This document shows positions 44,755 to 53,767 of a DNA stretch of 64,000 nt, piece by piece. Under the pieces are notes generated by a model. It was given only the letters and a program-made list of their open reading frames with translations, did no database searches and was not told the DNA's origin. A program made the position numbers and the translations under genes. Numbering within the stretch: position 1 is the stretch's first letter; the number at the start of each line of letters is the position of its first letter. Location of the stretch: the NCBI GenBank assembly GCA_965249455.1, contig OZ252236.1:1054001-1118000 (forward strand). Direction: 5' to 3'. This DNA is from Jiulongibacter sp024742395 (lineage in GTDB: Bacteria > Bacteroidota > Bacteroidia > Cytophagales > Spirosomataceae).

Positions 44755-45795
44755 CTAAAATGGTTGGAAACTATTTGAAAAAAAGCTTAGAATGTCCTCA
44801 GGCAATTCTACTCTTTTTTTAAGTGTTATGTTAGGAGGAACTGGCATTGCTTGCATCCCTTCCTTCACATATAACTTCCGACTTTTCAAAACTCTTATTT
44901 CATCAAAATTATTAGACTCAAGAAACAATTTATGCAATCTTGGGCCACCTTCTACTATTAGCGAACTTATGCCTTCTGCATAAAGTCTTTCAAGAATAAA
45001 GTCTGTGACCTCTCTATTTTTATCTATTTTGATAAAGTTGGGTTTGTCAGAGTCTTCTAGTGTAAATACGTAAGTTTTGGATGATAGGTCGAAAACACGT
45101 GAGTCTGGGTCTGTTACCAAGGATGAATCCAAAACTACCCTAATCGGATTTTTGCCCTGCCATTCTCTTGTAGTAAGGGAAGGGTTATCGTGGATAACCG
45201 TTTTAGACCCTACCATTATAGCGTCTTCCTCGCTTCTCCATTTGTGAGAATGCATCCTGGCCAACTTGCCACTAATAGCGATTGGTTCGCCTTCTTCAGT
45301 GGCTATAAAGCCATCAGCTGTTTCTGCCCATTTAAGTATTACGTATGGCTTTTTTCTCTCTACGTTTTTAAAGAATCGTCGATTCAGACTTTTACCTTCT
45401 TCTTCTAAAATCCCGGTAATAACCTCAATGCCTGCAGATCTTAATTTTTTAATTCCGTTCCCATCCACTTCAGGAAATGGATCCTGATTGCAGATAACTA
45501 CCCGCTTCACTTTATGTTTTATTAGTAAATCGGCACATGGAGGAGTTTTGCCGTAATGGGAGCAAGGCTCTAAGGTCACATAGGCTGTAGACTTACTCAA
45601 AAGAGTTTTATCTCTTACGCTGTTTATTGCGTTTACCTCAGCATGTGGGCTACCATATTTCTGATGCCAACCTTCTCCAATTATGCTGTTCTGATAAACA
45701 ATAACACAACCCACCATAGGATTGGGGCTGGCAGAACCAAGACCATTAGCGGCCAGTTCTAAGGCTCTTTGCATATACAGTTCTTCTGTATTCAT
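44755..45795 (-). CDS. ribD: Bifunctional riboflavin deaminase/reductase RibD
   Basis: 346 residues. The N-terminal deaminase domain has the zinc motif SPHAEVNAI and EPCSHYGKTPPCADLL; the C-terminal reductase domain starts near PYVILKWAETADGFIA and includes SLIVEGGPRLHKLFL. It deaminates the pyrimidine from GTP cyclohydrolase II and then reduces its ribosyl group, steps 2 and 3 of riboflavin synthesis. It follows three glycosyltransferase genes with a 16-bp gap, so it probably sits at the end of that transcript. Other rib genes are absent, typical of scattered rib genes in Bacteroidota. Confidence 0.95.
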   Translation of the reverse strand: MNTEELYMQRALELAANGLGSASPNPMVGCVIVYQNSIIGEGWHQKYGSPHAEVNAINSVRDKTLLSKSTAYVTLEPCSHYGKTPPCADLLIKHKVKRVVICNQDPFPEVDGNGIKKLRSAGIEVITGILEEEGKSLNRRFFKNVERKKPYVILKWAETADGFIATEEGEPIAISGKLARMHSHKWRSEEDAIMVGSKTVIHDNPSLTTREWQGKNPIRVVLDSSLVTDPDSRVFDLSSKTYVFTLEDSDKPNFIKIDKNREVTDFILERLYAEGISSLIVEGGPRLHKLFLESNNFDEIRVLKSRKLYVKEGMQAMPVPPNITLKKRVELPEDILSFFSNSFQPF

Positions 45796-45811
45796 AAAGA
45801 GTGAAGATAGT

Positions 45812-46822
45812 TTATTTCAATAGATTCTCAACGATTTTGTAGTTCTGTCTGAACTGAGCTCTCTTTTTCCAGATTTTGTCAAGGAAAGAGCCAAGTCGAA
45901 TACTTAAGATTTCATGATCTTCTCTATCTAGCTGTCCCATGAGTCTTCTAAGATGACATTTTTGAAGAGAAATAAATTTTCCGAAATAATTAAAGGCCCA
46001 ACTTTTTCGCAAGCGATCTACGGCCGTGAGATTACCCTTTATTTGCTTATAGTAGTAATTATACGGTAGAAGAGAAACGTCAGCTTCGCCAAAACCTTTG
46101 GTTACCTTTCTAAGTCTTTCCCAGCTTAACCTATCATTTATTATCCAGTGTATAATGCTGATCTCATTAGTAAAGTAAATTTTGTAGCCTAAAAGCCTTG
46201 AGGCGAGGGTTAGTTCTGAATCACCTCCGCTAGATTGGGATTCACCTTTTCTGTCAGAAAGCAGAGGTTGCCAGTTTTTTGCCCATAGTTTTTCAAAAAT
46301 CTCTTTTCTCATGGTGAGTCCGGCACCAAACAAAAGGCCATCTTCAGTAACATCCATGAAATCATCCCCTTTATAGATTCTTCCTGTGGCAAAAGCCAGT
46401 TTATGTTGCTCCTTTTGATACCATTCAGGCTCTTCGATATCAAATTTGCCTATGGCAGTACATCCTAAAACGCCGACTTCCTTGTTTTTAAAAACTGTGA
46501 GGATATAAGAAACCCAATTTGAAGGAATCAGGTTGTCATCATCTACGTAAGAAATGATGTCAAACTTCGATTCTTTTACTCCTCTGATTCGGGCATTTGA
46601 CAAACCTACCTTCTCTTCTTTTATGATCCTGAGCTGGTTACCTTTGGAGTCGTCCCAGGTATTTCTAGCTATTTCTTCTGTATTGTCAGTTGAATTGTTA
46701 TTGATTAGTAATACCTCCCAATTGTCATTTGATAAGTTGTCCTGATTCTGGGCGTGTTTGAGGGTTTCTGCGATAGTCTGAGCACTATTGTAGCCACAAA
46801 TAATTATACTAACTCCATTCAT
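45812..46822 (-). CDS. Glycosyltransferase, family 2 (GT-A fold)
   Basis: 336 residues. The GT2 core shows VSIIICGYNSAQTIAETL at the start, the NNNSTDNTEEIA nucleotide site and the metal-binding DXD-like motif as VDDDNLIP. The C-terminal part (from about 210) is basic and helical. It adds a sugar to a cell-surface glycan from a nucleotide-sugar donor. It is the third of three glycosyltransferase genes (6-bp gap to the previous one) upstream of ribD. Donor and acceptor are unknown. Confidence 0.9.
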   Translation of the reverse strand: MNGVSIIICGYNSAQTIAETLKHAQNQDNLSNDNWEVLLINNNSTDNTEEIARNTWDDSKGNQLRIIKEEKVGLSNARIRGVKESKFDIISYVDDDNLIPSNWVSYILTVFKNKEVGVLGCTAIGKFDIEEPEWYQKEQHKLAFATGRIYKGDDFMDVTEDGLLFGAGLTMRKEIFEKLWAKNWQPLLSDRKGESQSSGGDSELTLASRLLGYKIYFTNEISIIHWIINDRLSWERLRKVTKGFGEADVSLLPYNYYYKQIKGNLTAVDRLRKSWAFNYFGKFISLQKCHLRRLMGQLDREDHEILSIRLGSFLDKIWKKRAQFRQNYKIVENLLK

Positions 46823-46828
46823 CAGTTA

Positions 46829-47725
46829 CTATGCTCTATTTAATTTTCTAAAGAAAAGAATAATGGGTGCCAGGCCAAAAGTGATTTTGCCTACGAGCGG
46901 ATATAGCTTGATTAACTCTTTTTTATTTTTTGCGGGGCTCAAATATAACTCCATAGCCCAATACACAAAATTTTTACTTTTTTCTAAAGCGTTCATTTTT
47001 GCCATTTCCTGCACTTCTTTTAGAATAGGGAGTCCTTCGGTAAATCGAAGACCCAGATGGTCAGAACCAAACGATACGTTTTGATTATGTCTTCTAAAAA
47101 AATTTAGTCGCTCGCCTATTCTTGAAACCGACACTTCCGGTACCATTTTAGCCCAAAAAAGCCAATCGCCACAATATTTAAATTGACTGATTTTCTTAAG
47201 TGTTTCTAAGGGTACCAAATTCTTTTTGAAAACACAGGAACTGGCATTGTATATAAAAGTTCCCTTTGAAAACTCTGTTTTCAGGAGTTCTTGTCCGGTT
47301 TTTATGAAGGTGGTTTCGTAGGCCGGTTCATGAATTATTTTTCCATTCTCATCTATCCATGCTGAAGCGGAAAAGCTTAAACCTACTTCGGGGTTTTGAT
47401 TGAAAATCGACAAGTGTTTTGACAAAAACTCAGGGTGTGCCAAATCATCGCTTTCCGCTATCCAAATGTACTTTCCTTGAGCAAGCTTTATCCCCTTTTC
47501 CCATTGAATGAATGTACTACCTGAATTGCTTTGGGCTTCAATAATGTGGCTGACAAAGGAATTGTTTTTAAACTGATTGATGACATCCATACTGGAATCA
47601 GTGGAACAATCGTCCAGAATAATTAACTCAAAGTCCTGAAAAGTTTGATTCAGAATACTATCAATCCTTTCTTTGAGATATCTGGAGTGATTGTAGTTTG
47701 GAAGTATGACGCTTACTTCAGGCAT
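46829..47725 (-). CDS. Glycosyltransferase, family 2 (GT-A fold)
   Basis: 298 residues. EVSVILPNYNHSRYLKERID opens the GT2 domain, LDDCSTDSS is the nucleotide site, and IAESDDLAHP is the DXD motif. A GDWLFWAKMVPEV segment near residue 190 is common among GT2 enzymes of surface polysaccharides. The start overlaps the end of the preceding GT4 gene by 8 bp, so both are coupled. Likely works with its neighbours on one oligosaccharide. Confidence 0.9.
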   Translation of the reverse strand: MPEVSVILPNYNHSRYLKERIDSILNQTFQDFELIILDDCSTDSSMDVINQFKNNSFVSHIIEAQSNSGSTFIQWEKGIKLAQGKYIWIAESDDLAHPEFLSKHLSIFNQNPEVGLSFSASAWIDENGKIIHEPAYETTFIKTGQELLKTEFSKGTFIYNASSCVFKKNLVPLETLKKISQFKYCGDWLFWAKMVPEVSVSRIGERLNFFRRHNQNVSFGSDHLGLRFTEGLPILKEVQEMAKMNALEKSKNFVYWAMELYLSPAKNKKELIKLYPLVGKITFGLAPIILFFRKLNRA

Positions 47726-48962
47726 TAACTACCTTAAATGATTCGTAAATTTCATTTCTGGTGCTGCCGCAATTATCAAAAGTGTATTCTTTTAAGGTCA
47801 AATCCTGTGATCTCTCCACCATTTCATCGGCAATTTGAGGAGTTTCTATGAGTTGATTCACTTTTTGAATAAAGTCTTCAGGCGTATCAGCTATCATACA
47901 GTTTTCTCCATCTATCATTGGTAAGCCTTCAGCTCCGTCAGTGGTACTTACGATAGGCACTCTCCAGGAGATTCCTTCCAGGATTTTCATTCTCATACCA
48001 CTCACTATTCTTAATGGCACGATCATGATGGCACCATCAAACGCCTGGGAAAGATCTTCCACAAAGCCCAAAAACTCAATATTGGGCTTGTCGATATGAA
48101 GTTTTTTAAATTCTTCAGACCATTTTGAAATTATCTGAAATTTAACTTCCGGATGAGCTTTTGAGATTTTTGGCCATGATTCTTCTAAGAACCAATTGAC
48201 GGCATCAAGATTAGGATAATGAGCTTCAGGACCAAGAAACACCAGTTTGTTTTTGAACTTAAACGGCGTATTTAAATCATGGTGTTTAAAGCTTATAGGC
48301 GAAGGAGAGGTATGAAGTAATTCCTTCTTTACTCCGGCTTCAATTAAATACTGAGTATCTTGTTTTGAAACAGTTAATACTTTGTCGTATTGATTCAAGA
48401 GGCTAATTTCAAGGTCTTTGGTGGCCTTTATATGCCACAGATCTCTTAGGGTTTTATTCTTTAAAGTCTGATACTCCATTTCCAATCTTTTGTACCTTAT
48501 TTCATGATGTACAAAAATCTTGGGCAAATTTTTTGGCAATAAATGAATGAGGGCGGCAAAATCAATAAACTCTACCTGAACCAAGTCATAACTGTCATCT
48601 TTTAGTTCATCCTGTATTTGTTCAAGGAAGTCAGGATAGTGGCATCTGCTAAGGTCATTTATGGCTAAATGAGTACGAGGATAGAAGTAGCCAGGACCAT
48701 TCCTGAGAATCCTTTGTTTAATATTTAATGCCTGCTTGTAAACAGTTAAAAAGAAGGAATCTGGTTTGTGAGCTGGGGTTGTGAGGATTTTTACATTAGG
48801 CCAGAGCTCCTGTAATGCCTGCTTTTTGTGATCGGGAACGTTAGGGCAAATAAATGTTATCTCATGCAGTTTCCTTAAATAATCGATCAGATTAAATGTA
48901 AAGGCACTCCCGCCGCTATCGATGGGATATGGAAATACAATAGATATAATCGCAATTTTCAT
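47718..48962 (-). CDS. Glycosyltransferase, family 4-like (GT-B fold)
   Basis: 414 residues. The N-terminal Rossmann half starts IAIISIVFPYPIDSGGSAFT; the C-terminal half has LVFLGPEAHYPNLDAVNWFL and the donor-site region VPLRIVSGMRMKILEGISWRVPIVST with the E-x7-E-like ending. It is a retaining enzyme transferring a sugar from a nucleotide donor, first in a run of three glycosyltransferase genes and ribD. It is probably for a surface polysaccharide or glycoprotein glycan. It is separated from typA by a terminator. Confidence 0.88.
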   Translation of the reverse strand: MKIAIISIVFPYPIDSGGSAFTFNLIDYLRKLHEITFICPNVPDHKKQALQELWPNVKILTTPAHKPDSFFLTVYKQALNIKQRILRNGPGYFYPRTHLAINDLSRCHYPDFLEQIQDELKDDSYDLVQVEFIDFAALIHLLPKNLPKIFVHHEIRYKRLEMEYQTLKNKTLRDLWHIKATKDLEISLLNQYDKVLTVSKQDTQYLIEAGVKKELLHTSPSPISFKHHDLNTPFKFKNKLVFLGPEAHYPNLDAVNWFLEESWPKISKAHPEVKFQIISKWSEEFKKLHIDKPNIEFLGFVEDLSQAFDGAIMIVPLRIVSGMRMKILEGISWRVPIVSTTDGAEGLPMIDGENCMIADTPEDFIQKVNQLIETPQIADEMVERSQDLTLKEYTFDNCGSTRNEIYESFKVVNA

Positions 48963-49088
48963 TTGACTAATGACAAGCTCAAACTCGAAAAACTGATAGA
49001 TTAAAAGGAACTAAGCACCAAATCGGCTTATAACAGTACCAAAGTTACAAGTATTTTTGCTTTGGAGTAATTCCTGAGTAGATGTTTC

Positions 49089-49120
49089 AAAAAAAAGGTT
49101 GAGTTTAAACTCAACCTTTT
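49089..49120 (-). terminator. Rho-independent terminator of typA
   Basis: An 11-bp stem AAAAGGTTGAG / CTCAACCTTTT around TTTAAA, followed on the minus strand by more T. It lies 5 bases past the typA stop codon and stops read-through into the glycosyltransferase genes. Confidence 0.9.
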
Positions 49121-49125
49121 GTACT

Positions 49126-50940
49126 CTATGCCATTTCTATTTGTCTGCTCATACGTTTACGCTCGTTTTCGTCTAGATAGATTTTACGCATTCTTAACGA
49201 TTTTGGCGTAATTTCCAGGTACTCGTCTTTCTGAATATATTCCATACAATCTTCCAGTGAGAACTGAACTTTTGGTGGAATTTTGACCGCATCATCGGCA
49301 CCTGATGAACGCATGTTACTTAATTTTTTAGTGGTTTGCAGGTTAACTACAATATCGTTTTGACGATTGTGCTCACCTACTACCATTCCCATATAGATTT
49401 CTTCGCCCGGATCGATGAAGAAACGACCTCTGTCCTGAAGCTTATCTAAAGAATAAGGAATAGCCGGGCCGTTGGCCATTGAAATCAGGGAACCGTTGGT
49501 TCTTCCTGGCAATGGTCCTTTGTATGGCTCAAACGCCTTGAATCTATGGTTCATGATAGCCTCACCTTGTGTTGCTGTCAGAACATTGCTTCTCAAACCT
49601 ATCAATCCTCTCGACGGAATGTTAAACTCTAAATGTTGCAAGTCACCTTTTGGCTCCATGATAAGCAGTTCACCCTTTCTCTGAGTAGCCAGTTCAATAA
49701 CTTTACCAGAACTCTCCTCCGGTACGTCTACTACCAAGGTTTCTATTGGCTCAAGCTTCTCACCATTTTCGCCTTCTTTAATTATTACCTGAGGCTGACC
49801 TACCTGAAGTTCATAGCCTTCTCTACGCATGGTTTCGATAAGGACAGAAAGGTGAAGAATACCTCTACCATAAACCAGGAACTTATCCTCAGTTTCGCCT
49901 GGTTCTACTCTTAATGCCAGGTTCTTCTCCATTTCTTTCATCAGTCTGTCTCTCAAGTGACGTGAGGTAACAAATTTACCTTCCTGACCGAAAAATGGTG
50001 AATTATTGATAGTGAAGAGCATGTTCATGGTTGGCTCATCAATTGAAATTCTTGGTAAAGCTTCCGGTTGATCAATATCAGCAACGGTATCACCAATTTC
50101 AAATCCTTCAATACCGGTAATAGCACAGATTTCGCCTGAAGAAACTTCAGCCACCTTTACCTTACCCAGTCCTTCAAAGACATGAAGTTCTTTAACTTTA
50201 TTCTTTTTGAAGCTACCATCAGAAGTACATAGCATAACAGGATCTCCTTCTTTCAATACACCTCTAGCTACTCTTCCTATCGCGATTCTTCCTACAAATT
50301 TTGAGTAATCAAGAGAAGTAATCTGCATCTGTGCAGGTCCTTCAGCTGTTTTGGAAGCTGGTATATGTTCAATAATGGCATCCAGTAAAGGAACAATATT
50401 GTCCGTTGGTTTTTGCCAGTCAAGACTCATCCAACCTTGTTTTGAAGAACCGTAAAGCGTTGGAAAATCTAGTTGTTCATCCGTTGCATTTAAGTTGAAC
50501 ATCAGATCGAAAACCATTTCATGTACTTCGTCAGGACGACAGTTTTCTTTGTCTACCTTGTTTACAACAACAATAGGTTTCAGGCCTAAATCAATGGCTT
50601 TTCCAAGTACAAAACGAGTTTGAGGCATTGGGCCTTCAAATGCATCGACTAAGAGTATTACGCCATCAGCTAATTTAAGCACTCGCTCTACTTCGCCACC
50701 GAAATCGGCGTGACCCGGAGTATCAATAATGTTGATTTTGGTGTTTCCGTATCTAACAGATACGTTTTTTGAAACGATGGTAATACCACGTTCTCTCTCC
50801 AAATCATTGTTGTCAAGAATTAACTCTCCAAATTCTTGATTCTCACGGAAGATTTTAGAAGCATGAATGATTTTGTCAACCAAAGTTGTTTTACCGTGGT
50901 CAACGTGTGCGATAATCGCAATATTTCTGATGTCTTGCAT
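49126..50940 (-). CDS. typA: Translational GTPase TypA/BipA
   Basis: 604 residues, the usual length. The EF-Tu-like GTPase domain has AHVDHGKTTLVDKI, RERGITIVSK, DTPGHADFGGEVER and NKVDKENCRP. The C-terminal half has EF-G domains V and the TypA-specific end. It binds the ribosome and is needed for 50S assembly and growth at low temperature or under stress. It has a candidate -7 promoter 20 bases upstream and its own terminator, so it is monocistronic. Confidence 0.97.
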   Translation of the reverse strand: MQDIRNIAIIAHVDHGKTTLVDKIIHASKIFRENQEFGELILDNNDLERERGITIVSKNVSVRYGNTKINIIDTPGHADFGGEVERVLKLADGVILLVDAFEGPMPQTRFVLGKAIDLGLKPIVVVNKVDKENCRPDEVHEMVFDLMFNLNATDEQLDFPTLYGSSKQGWMSLDWQKPTDNIVPLLDAIIEHIPASKTAEGPAQMQITSLDYSKFVGRIAIGRVARGVLKEGDPVMLCTSDGSFKKNKVKELHVFEGLGKVKVAEVSSGEICAITGIEGFEIGDTVADIDQPEALPRISIDEPTMNMLFTINNSPFFGQEGKFVTSRHLRDRLMKEMEKNLALRVEPGETEDKFLVYGRGILHLSVLIETMRREGYELQVGQPQVIIKEGENGEKLEPIETLVVDVPEESSGKVIELATQRKGELLIMEPKGDLQHLEFNIPSRGLIGLRSNVLTATQGEAIMNHRFKAFEPYKGPLPGRTNGSLISMANGPAIPYSLDKLQDRGRFFIDPGEEIYMGMVVGEHNRQNDIVVNLQTTKKLSNMRSSGADDAVKIPPKVQFSLEDCMEYIQKDEYLEITPKSLRMRKIYLDENERKRMSRQIEMA

Positions 50941-50960
50941 ATGCTTTGTTAAAAAGTCCG

Positions 50961-50968
50961 CAAAATTA
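50961..50968 (-). promoter_or_regulatory. Candidate -7 box of typA
   Basis: On the minus strand TAATTTTG matches TAnnTTTG, 20 bases before the typA start. No clear TTTG lies 19-21 bases upstream of it. Confidence 0.45.
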
Positions 50969-51290
50969 GAAATATTTGGGCTTGCGAACTATCCCCTTTT
51001 CTTTTATCTACCTGAAACTTCGTAAAATGAAACTATTCATTGATAGAATGCAAATACGGTTTTTAATTTATAGACTTTAAAGGGCTGATTATCAAAAAAT
51101 AAGAGGCAAGACTGTGCTGGGGTAATTTTGGATTTTTTATATGTTGGAGATATTAATTGGAAAAGGCTCGAAAGGATATAATATCACCAATTTGTAGCTG
51201 AGCCGAAGCTCAGCTACATGATGATTGCCTTTTAGAAGTTATAAAAGCTTCTTCAGGGCATTTTTATAGGTTAGTAAAAGCTTGTCAATA
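50969..51290. other. Gene-free stretch between typA and the carboxylesterase
   Basis: About 320 bp between two minus-strand genes. Apart from the typA promoter region and a very stable hairpin (51194-51217), I see no open frame, RNA gene or repeat. Confidence 0.6.
51194..51217 (-). terminator. Very stable UUCG hairpin after the carboxylesterase gene
   Basis: On the minus strand a perfect 10-bp stem (GTAGCTGAGC / GCTCAGCTAC) closes a TTCG loop with a C-G closing pair, the exceptionally stable cUUCGg tetraloop. It is 73 bases past the carboxylesterase stop. No T-run follows, so it could be a terminator, a 3' end protector or part of a dispersed palindrome family. Confidence 0.55.
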
Positions 51291-52925
51291 TTATTTAGAG
51301 TTACCATACGCCTTATCGTGGAAATGATATCTTTTTTCAACGTTTGATTTTTCGAGGTGACTTTCTGCGTCAATAACCATATATGAAGGGTTGCTTTCAG
51401 AAGGGTTCATTGCCTCCCAATAAGGTAGATCTTCACCATTAGGGTTACCGGATTTTATGAAATTAGCAAAATAGCCCATCATTGTTTTTGAAGTCTTGAA
51501 GTCATCGGCCTCCCAGGCATATTCTTTTATCCTCTCTAAATTTCCCATGGCATATTCTATTTCACATGCATGAGGGGCTCCCATTGGCTTTGGTGCCGGA
51601 GGGGCGTTTTCCGCCTTTAAGGTTCCACCAGCCAAGCCAGAAATCAGAGTTTTGTCTACCAAAGCAGGTCGAAGTTTTGAATAGAGGTATCTGTAAACTG
51701 GCTGTGTACTGTTGTTTTTGTGAAGATCTAACCATTTCCAGGTGCTGTAGGCAATGAATCTGTCTGAGGCCAAATCAGTTGCTGACCTTTCTATTTCTGC
51801 TTCATTACTATGTGGGTGAAGTGCTAAAACTTCTTCAAAGTCTTTTGGGTAGAGCATTTTAGTTTTACTTATAAAGGCCTCTTTTGTATACGGCATTCCT
51901 TGCATGTAGGCCATTGCCGGAATTTCTGCTGAATTCCAACCGGCTAAAAGTGGAACCATAGCTTGCTCTTTTGCATTAAAAATCTCTGTTAAGCTTTTAG
52001 GAAGAAAATAGCCGTCAATTACCAAGGGAAAACCAAAACGGTTCGATTCATTGTAGATTTCATATATCTCCCTTGTGCTTAAAGCTCTGAGAGCTTCGAT
52101 TGACTTGATGCCGGCTTTGTCTAAAAATTCTACACCGTTTCTTTCTGCTTGTGCTAAGGGTATTGGAGCCATAGTAGGAGGTATAGCCGCACCACTTTCA
52201 CCAATTGCACCTGCAATTAATTTTTTTGCCAAAGGAGAGGCCATTTGTGTGCTTACTCCAATAGAACCGGCAGATTCACCGGCAATAGTTACTTTAGAAG
52301 GGTCTCCGCCAAAAGCTGCAATATTTTTTTGAACCCACTTTAAGGCAGCTACCTGATCAAGAGCACCATAGTTTCCAGAAGCTTTGTAACTGGCTTCTGC
52401 ACTAAGTTGAGGGTGAGCCAAAAAACCAAAGACATTGAGCCTGTAATTACAGGTTACCACTACGATTCCTTCTTTAGCCATATTTTCACCGTCATATCTG
52501 GGCTCCGAAGCATCTCCGGCTACGTTTCCTCCACCATAAAAGTATACCAGTACTGGCAGGTTTTTCGTATTTCTCGATGCGGGTGTCCAGACATTTAGAT
52601 AGAGGCAGTCTTCACTCACACCATTTGAACGTGAGTTCATATCTCCGAAGACAACCTTTTGCATGGGCCTTGGGCCAAACTCTTTAGTGATTTTAACACC
52701 CGTCCAGTTATCAAGTGCTTGAGGGGCCTTCCATCTTAAGTTTCCGATGGGTGGCTTGGCAAATGGAATACCGAAGTATTTTTGAATGCCTGTCTTCGTA
52801 TCGTAATTACCTTCTATTACCCCATTATCTATTTTGACATGAACCGGAAACCCGTTCTGATTCTGTGCTATGATTGCCATAGGAATTGAGAGTATAATGC
52901 TGAACAGTACAAGTGATTTTCTCAT
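51291..52925 (-). CDS. Secreted type B carboxylesterase
   Basis: 544 residues. A signal peptide (to IIAQ, about residue 21) precedes an alpha/beta-hydrolase. The family signatures SEDCLYLNVWTP and the nucleophile motif AGESAGSIG (Ser218) are present, with the catalytic His probably in GAPHACEIEY. These enzymes hydrolyse carboxyl esters of many kinds, possibly acyl groups on plant or algal polysaccharides. It is divergent across 87 bp from a Nudix-type regulator that could control it. Confidence 0.93.
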   Translation of the reverse strand: MRKSLVLFSIILSIPMAIIAQNQNGFPVHVKIDNGVIEGNYDTKTGIQKYFGIPFAKPPIGNLRWKAPQALDNWTGVKITKEFGPRPMQKVVFGDMNSRSNGVSEDCLYLNVWTPASRNTKNLPVLVYFYGGGNVAGDASEPRYDGENMAKEGIVVVTCNYRLNVFGFLAHPQLSAEASYKASGNYGALDQVAALKWVQKNIAAFGGDPSKVTIAGESAGSIGVSTQMASPLAKKLIAGAIGESGAAIPPTMAPIPLAQAERNGVEFLDKAGIKSIEALRALSTREIYEIYNESNRFGFPLVIDGYFLPKSLTEIFNAKEQAMVPLLAGWNSAEIPAMAYMQGMPYTKEAFISKTKMLYPKDFEEVLALHPHSNEAEIERSATDLASDRFIAYSTWKWLDLHKNNSTQPVYRYLYSKLRPALVDKTLISGLAGGTLKAENAPPAPKPMGAPHACEIEYAMGNLERIKEYAWEADDFKTSKTMMGYFANFIKSGNPNGEDLPYWEAMNPSESNPSYMVIDAESHLEKSNVEKRYHFHDKAYGNSK

Positions 52926-52936
52926 GAATATTTTTC

Positions 52937-52959
52937 TATTGTCTCATATCGTGACAATA
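52937..52959. promoter_or_regulatory. Candidate operator between carboxylesterase and Nudix regulator
   Basis: A perfect inverted repeat, TATTGTC - 9 bases - GACAATA, lies 12 bases before the carboxylesterase start and 54 before the regulator start. Position and dyad symmetry suit a dimeric repressor site, probably of the divergent regulator. No other copy was searched for. Confidence 0.45.
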
Positions 52960-53012
52960 ATAAAGGTGTTTTAAGAAAAATCCTATTATTTTGCACAATA
53001 ATTATAATATTG

Positions 53013-53714
53013 ATGACTAAAAAAGGAGAAATAAGGTATTTGCCAAATCTGGCATACGATTCTGTGGTCTTTGGCTTTTCAGGTGAAAAGCTCAAAATTT
53101 TAATTATGGAATATCATAATACGGGTCTGTTTGCTTTGCCCGGAGGTTTTGTGAAGTATGACGAAGACTTGAATACGGCTGTTAAGCGAGGGTTAAAAGA
53201 ACGAACCGGTATTGAGGATATATATCTGGAGCAGTTTTACTGTTTTGGAGACAGCAAAAGAAATGCAACAGGAGAAATGAAAACAATAATGGAAGCTAAC
53301 AATCTTCCAATAGAAGAGGAAAATTGGATGCTTGAGCGTTTTGTTTCAGTGGCTTACTATGCTCTAATAAATTATGAAATGGTGGTACCTACACCAGATG
53401 AACTTTCAGATTCTTGTGAATGGTATGCTCTTGATGAACTTCCACCTTTAATTCAGGACCACTCAATAATTGTAAAGAAAGCCTTAGAAACATTAAGGCT
53501 GAATCTGGAAAGAAAGCTTGTTGGAATGAATTTACTGCCAGAAAAATTTACCATGAAAGAGCTGCAAAAAGTCTATGAGGCTATTTTGGGTGAAGAGCTT
53601 AGACGTACCACCTTTCAGCGTAAAATACTAAGTCTTGGGATTCTGAAAAGACATGAAAAGCAATACACTGGAGCATCTAATAAAGCACCGTATTTATATA
53701 GTTTTAATGTATAA
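53013..53714 (+). CDS. Nudix-domain transcriptional regulator (NrtR/AraR-like)
   Basis: 233 residues from the ATG at 53013; a TTG directly before it is possible. Residues about 10-140 form a Nudix fold, and residues about 160-233 a winged helix (KFTMKELQKVYEAILGEE, then RKILSLGILKR), the plan of NrtR and of Bacteroides AraR. The Nudix box GGFVKYDEDLNTAVKRGLKE lacks part of the catalytic REUxEE core (R-G-L-K-E-R), so it probably binds a ligand without hydrolysing it. It is divergent from the carboxylesterase gene, its likely target. Confidence 0.9.
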   Translation: MTKKGEIRYLPNLAYDSVVFGFSGEKLKILIMEYHNTGLFALPGGFVKYDEDLNTAVKRGLKERTGIEDIYLEQFYCFGDSKRNATGEMKTIMEANNLPIEEENWMLERFVSVAYYALINYEMVVPTPDELSDSCEWYALDELPPLIQDHSIIVKKALETLRLNLERKLVGMNLLPEKFTMKELQKVYEAILGEELRRTTFQRKILSLGILKRHEKQYTGASNKAPYLYSFNV

Positions 53715-53750
53715 AAAAAGGATGCTCTTCTTAAAAAAGCATCCTTTTAC
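53713..53750. terminator. Bidirectional terminator between convergent genes
   Basis: AAAAGGATGC pairs with GCATCCTTTT over a 13-base loop; T-runs follow on both strands. It serves the Nudix regulator and the OmpH-like gene. Confidence 0.9.
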
Positions 53751-53767
53751 TATTGTGAAATGATATC

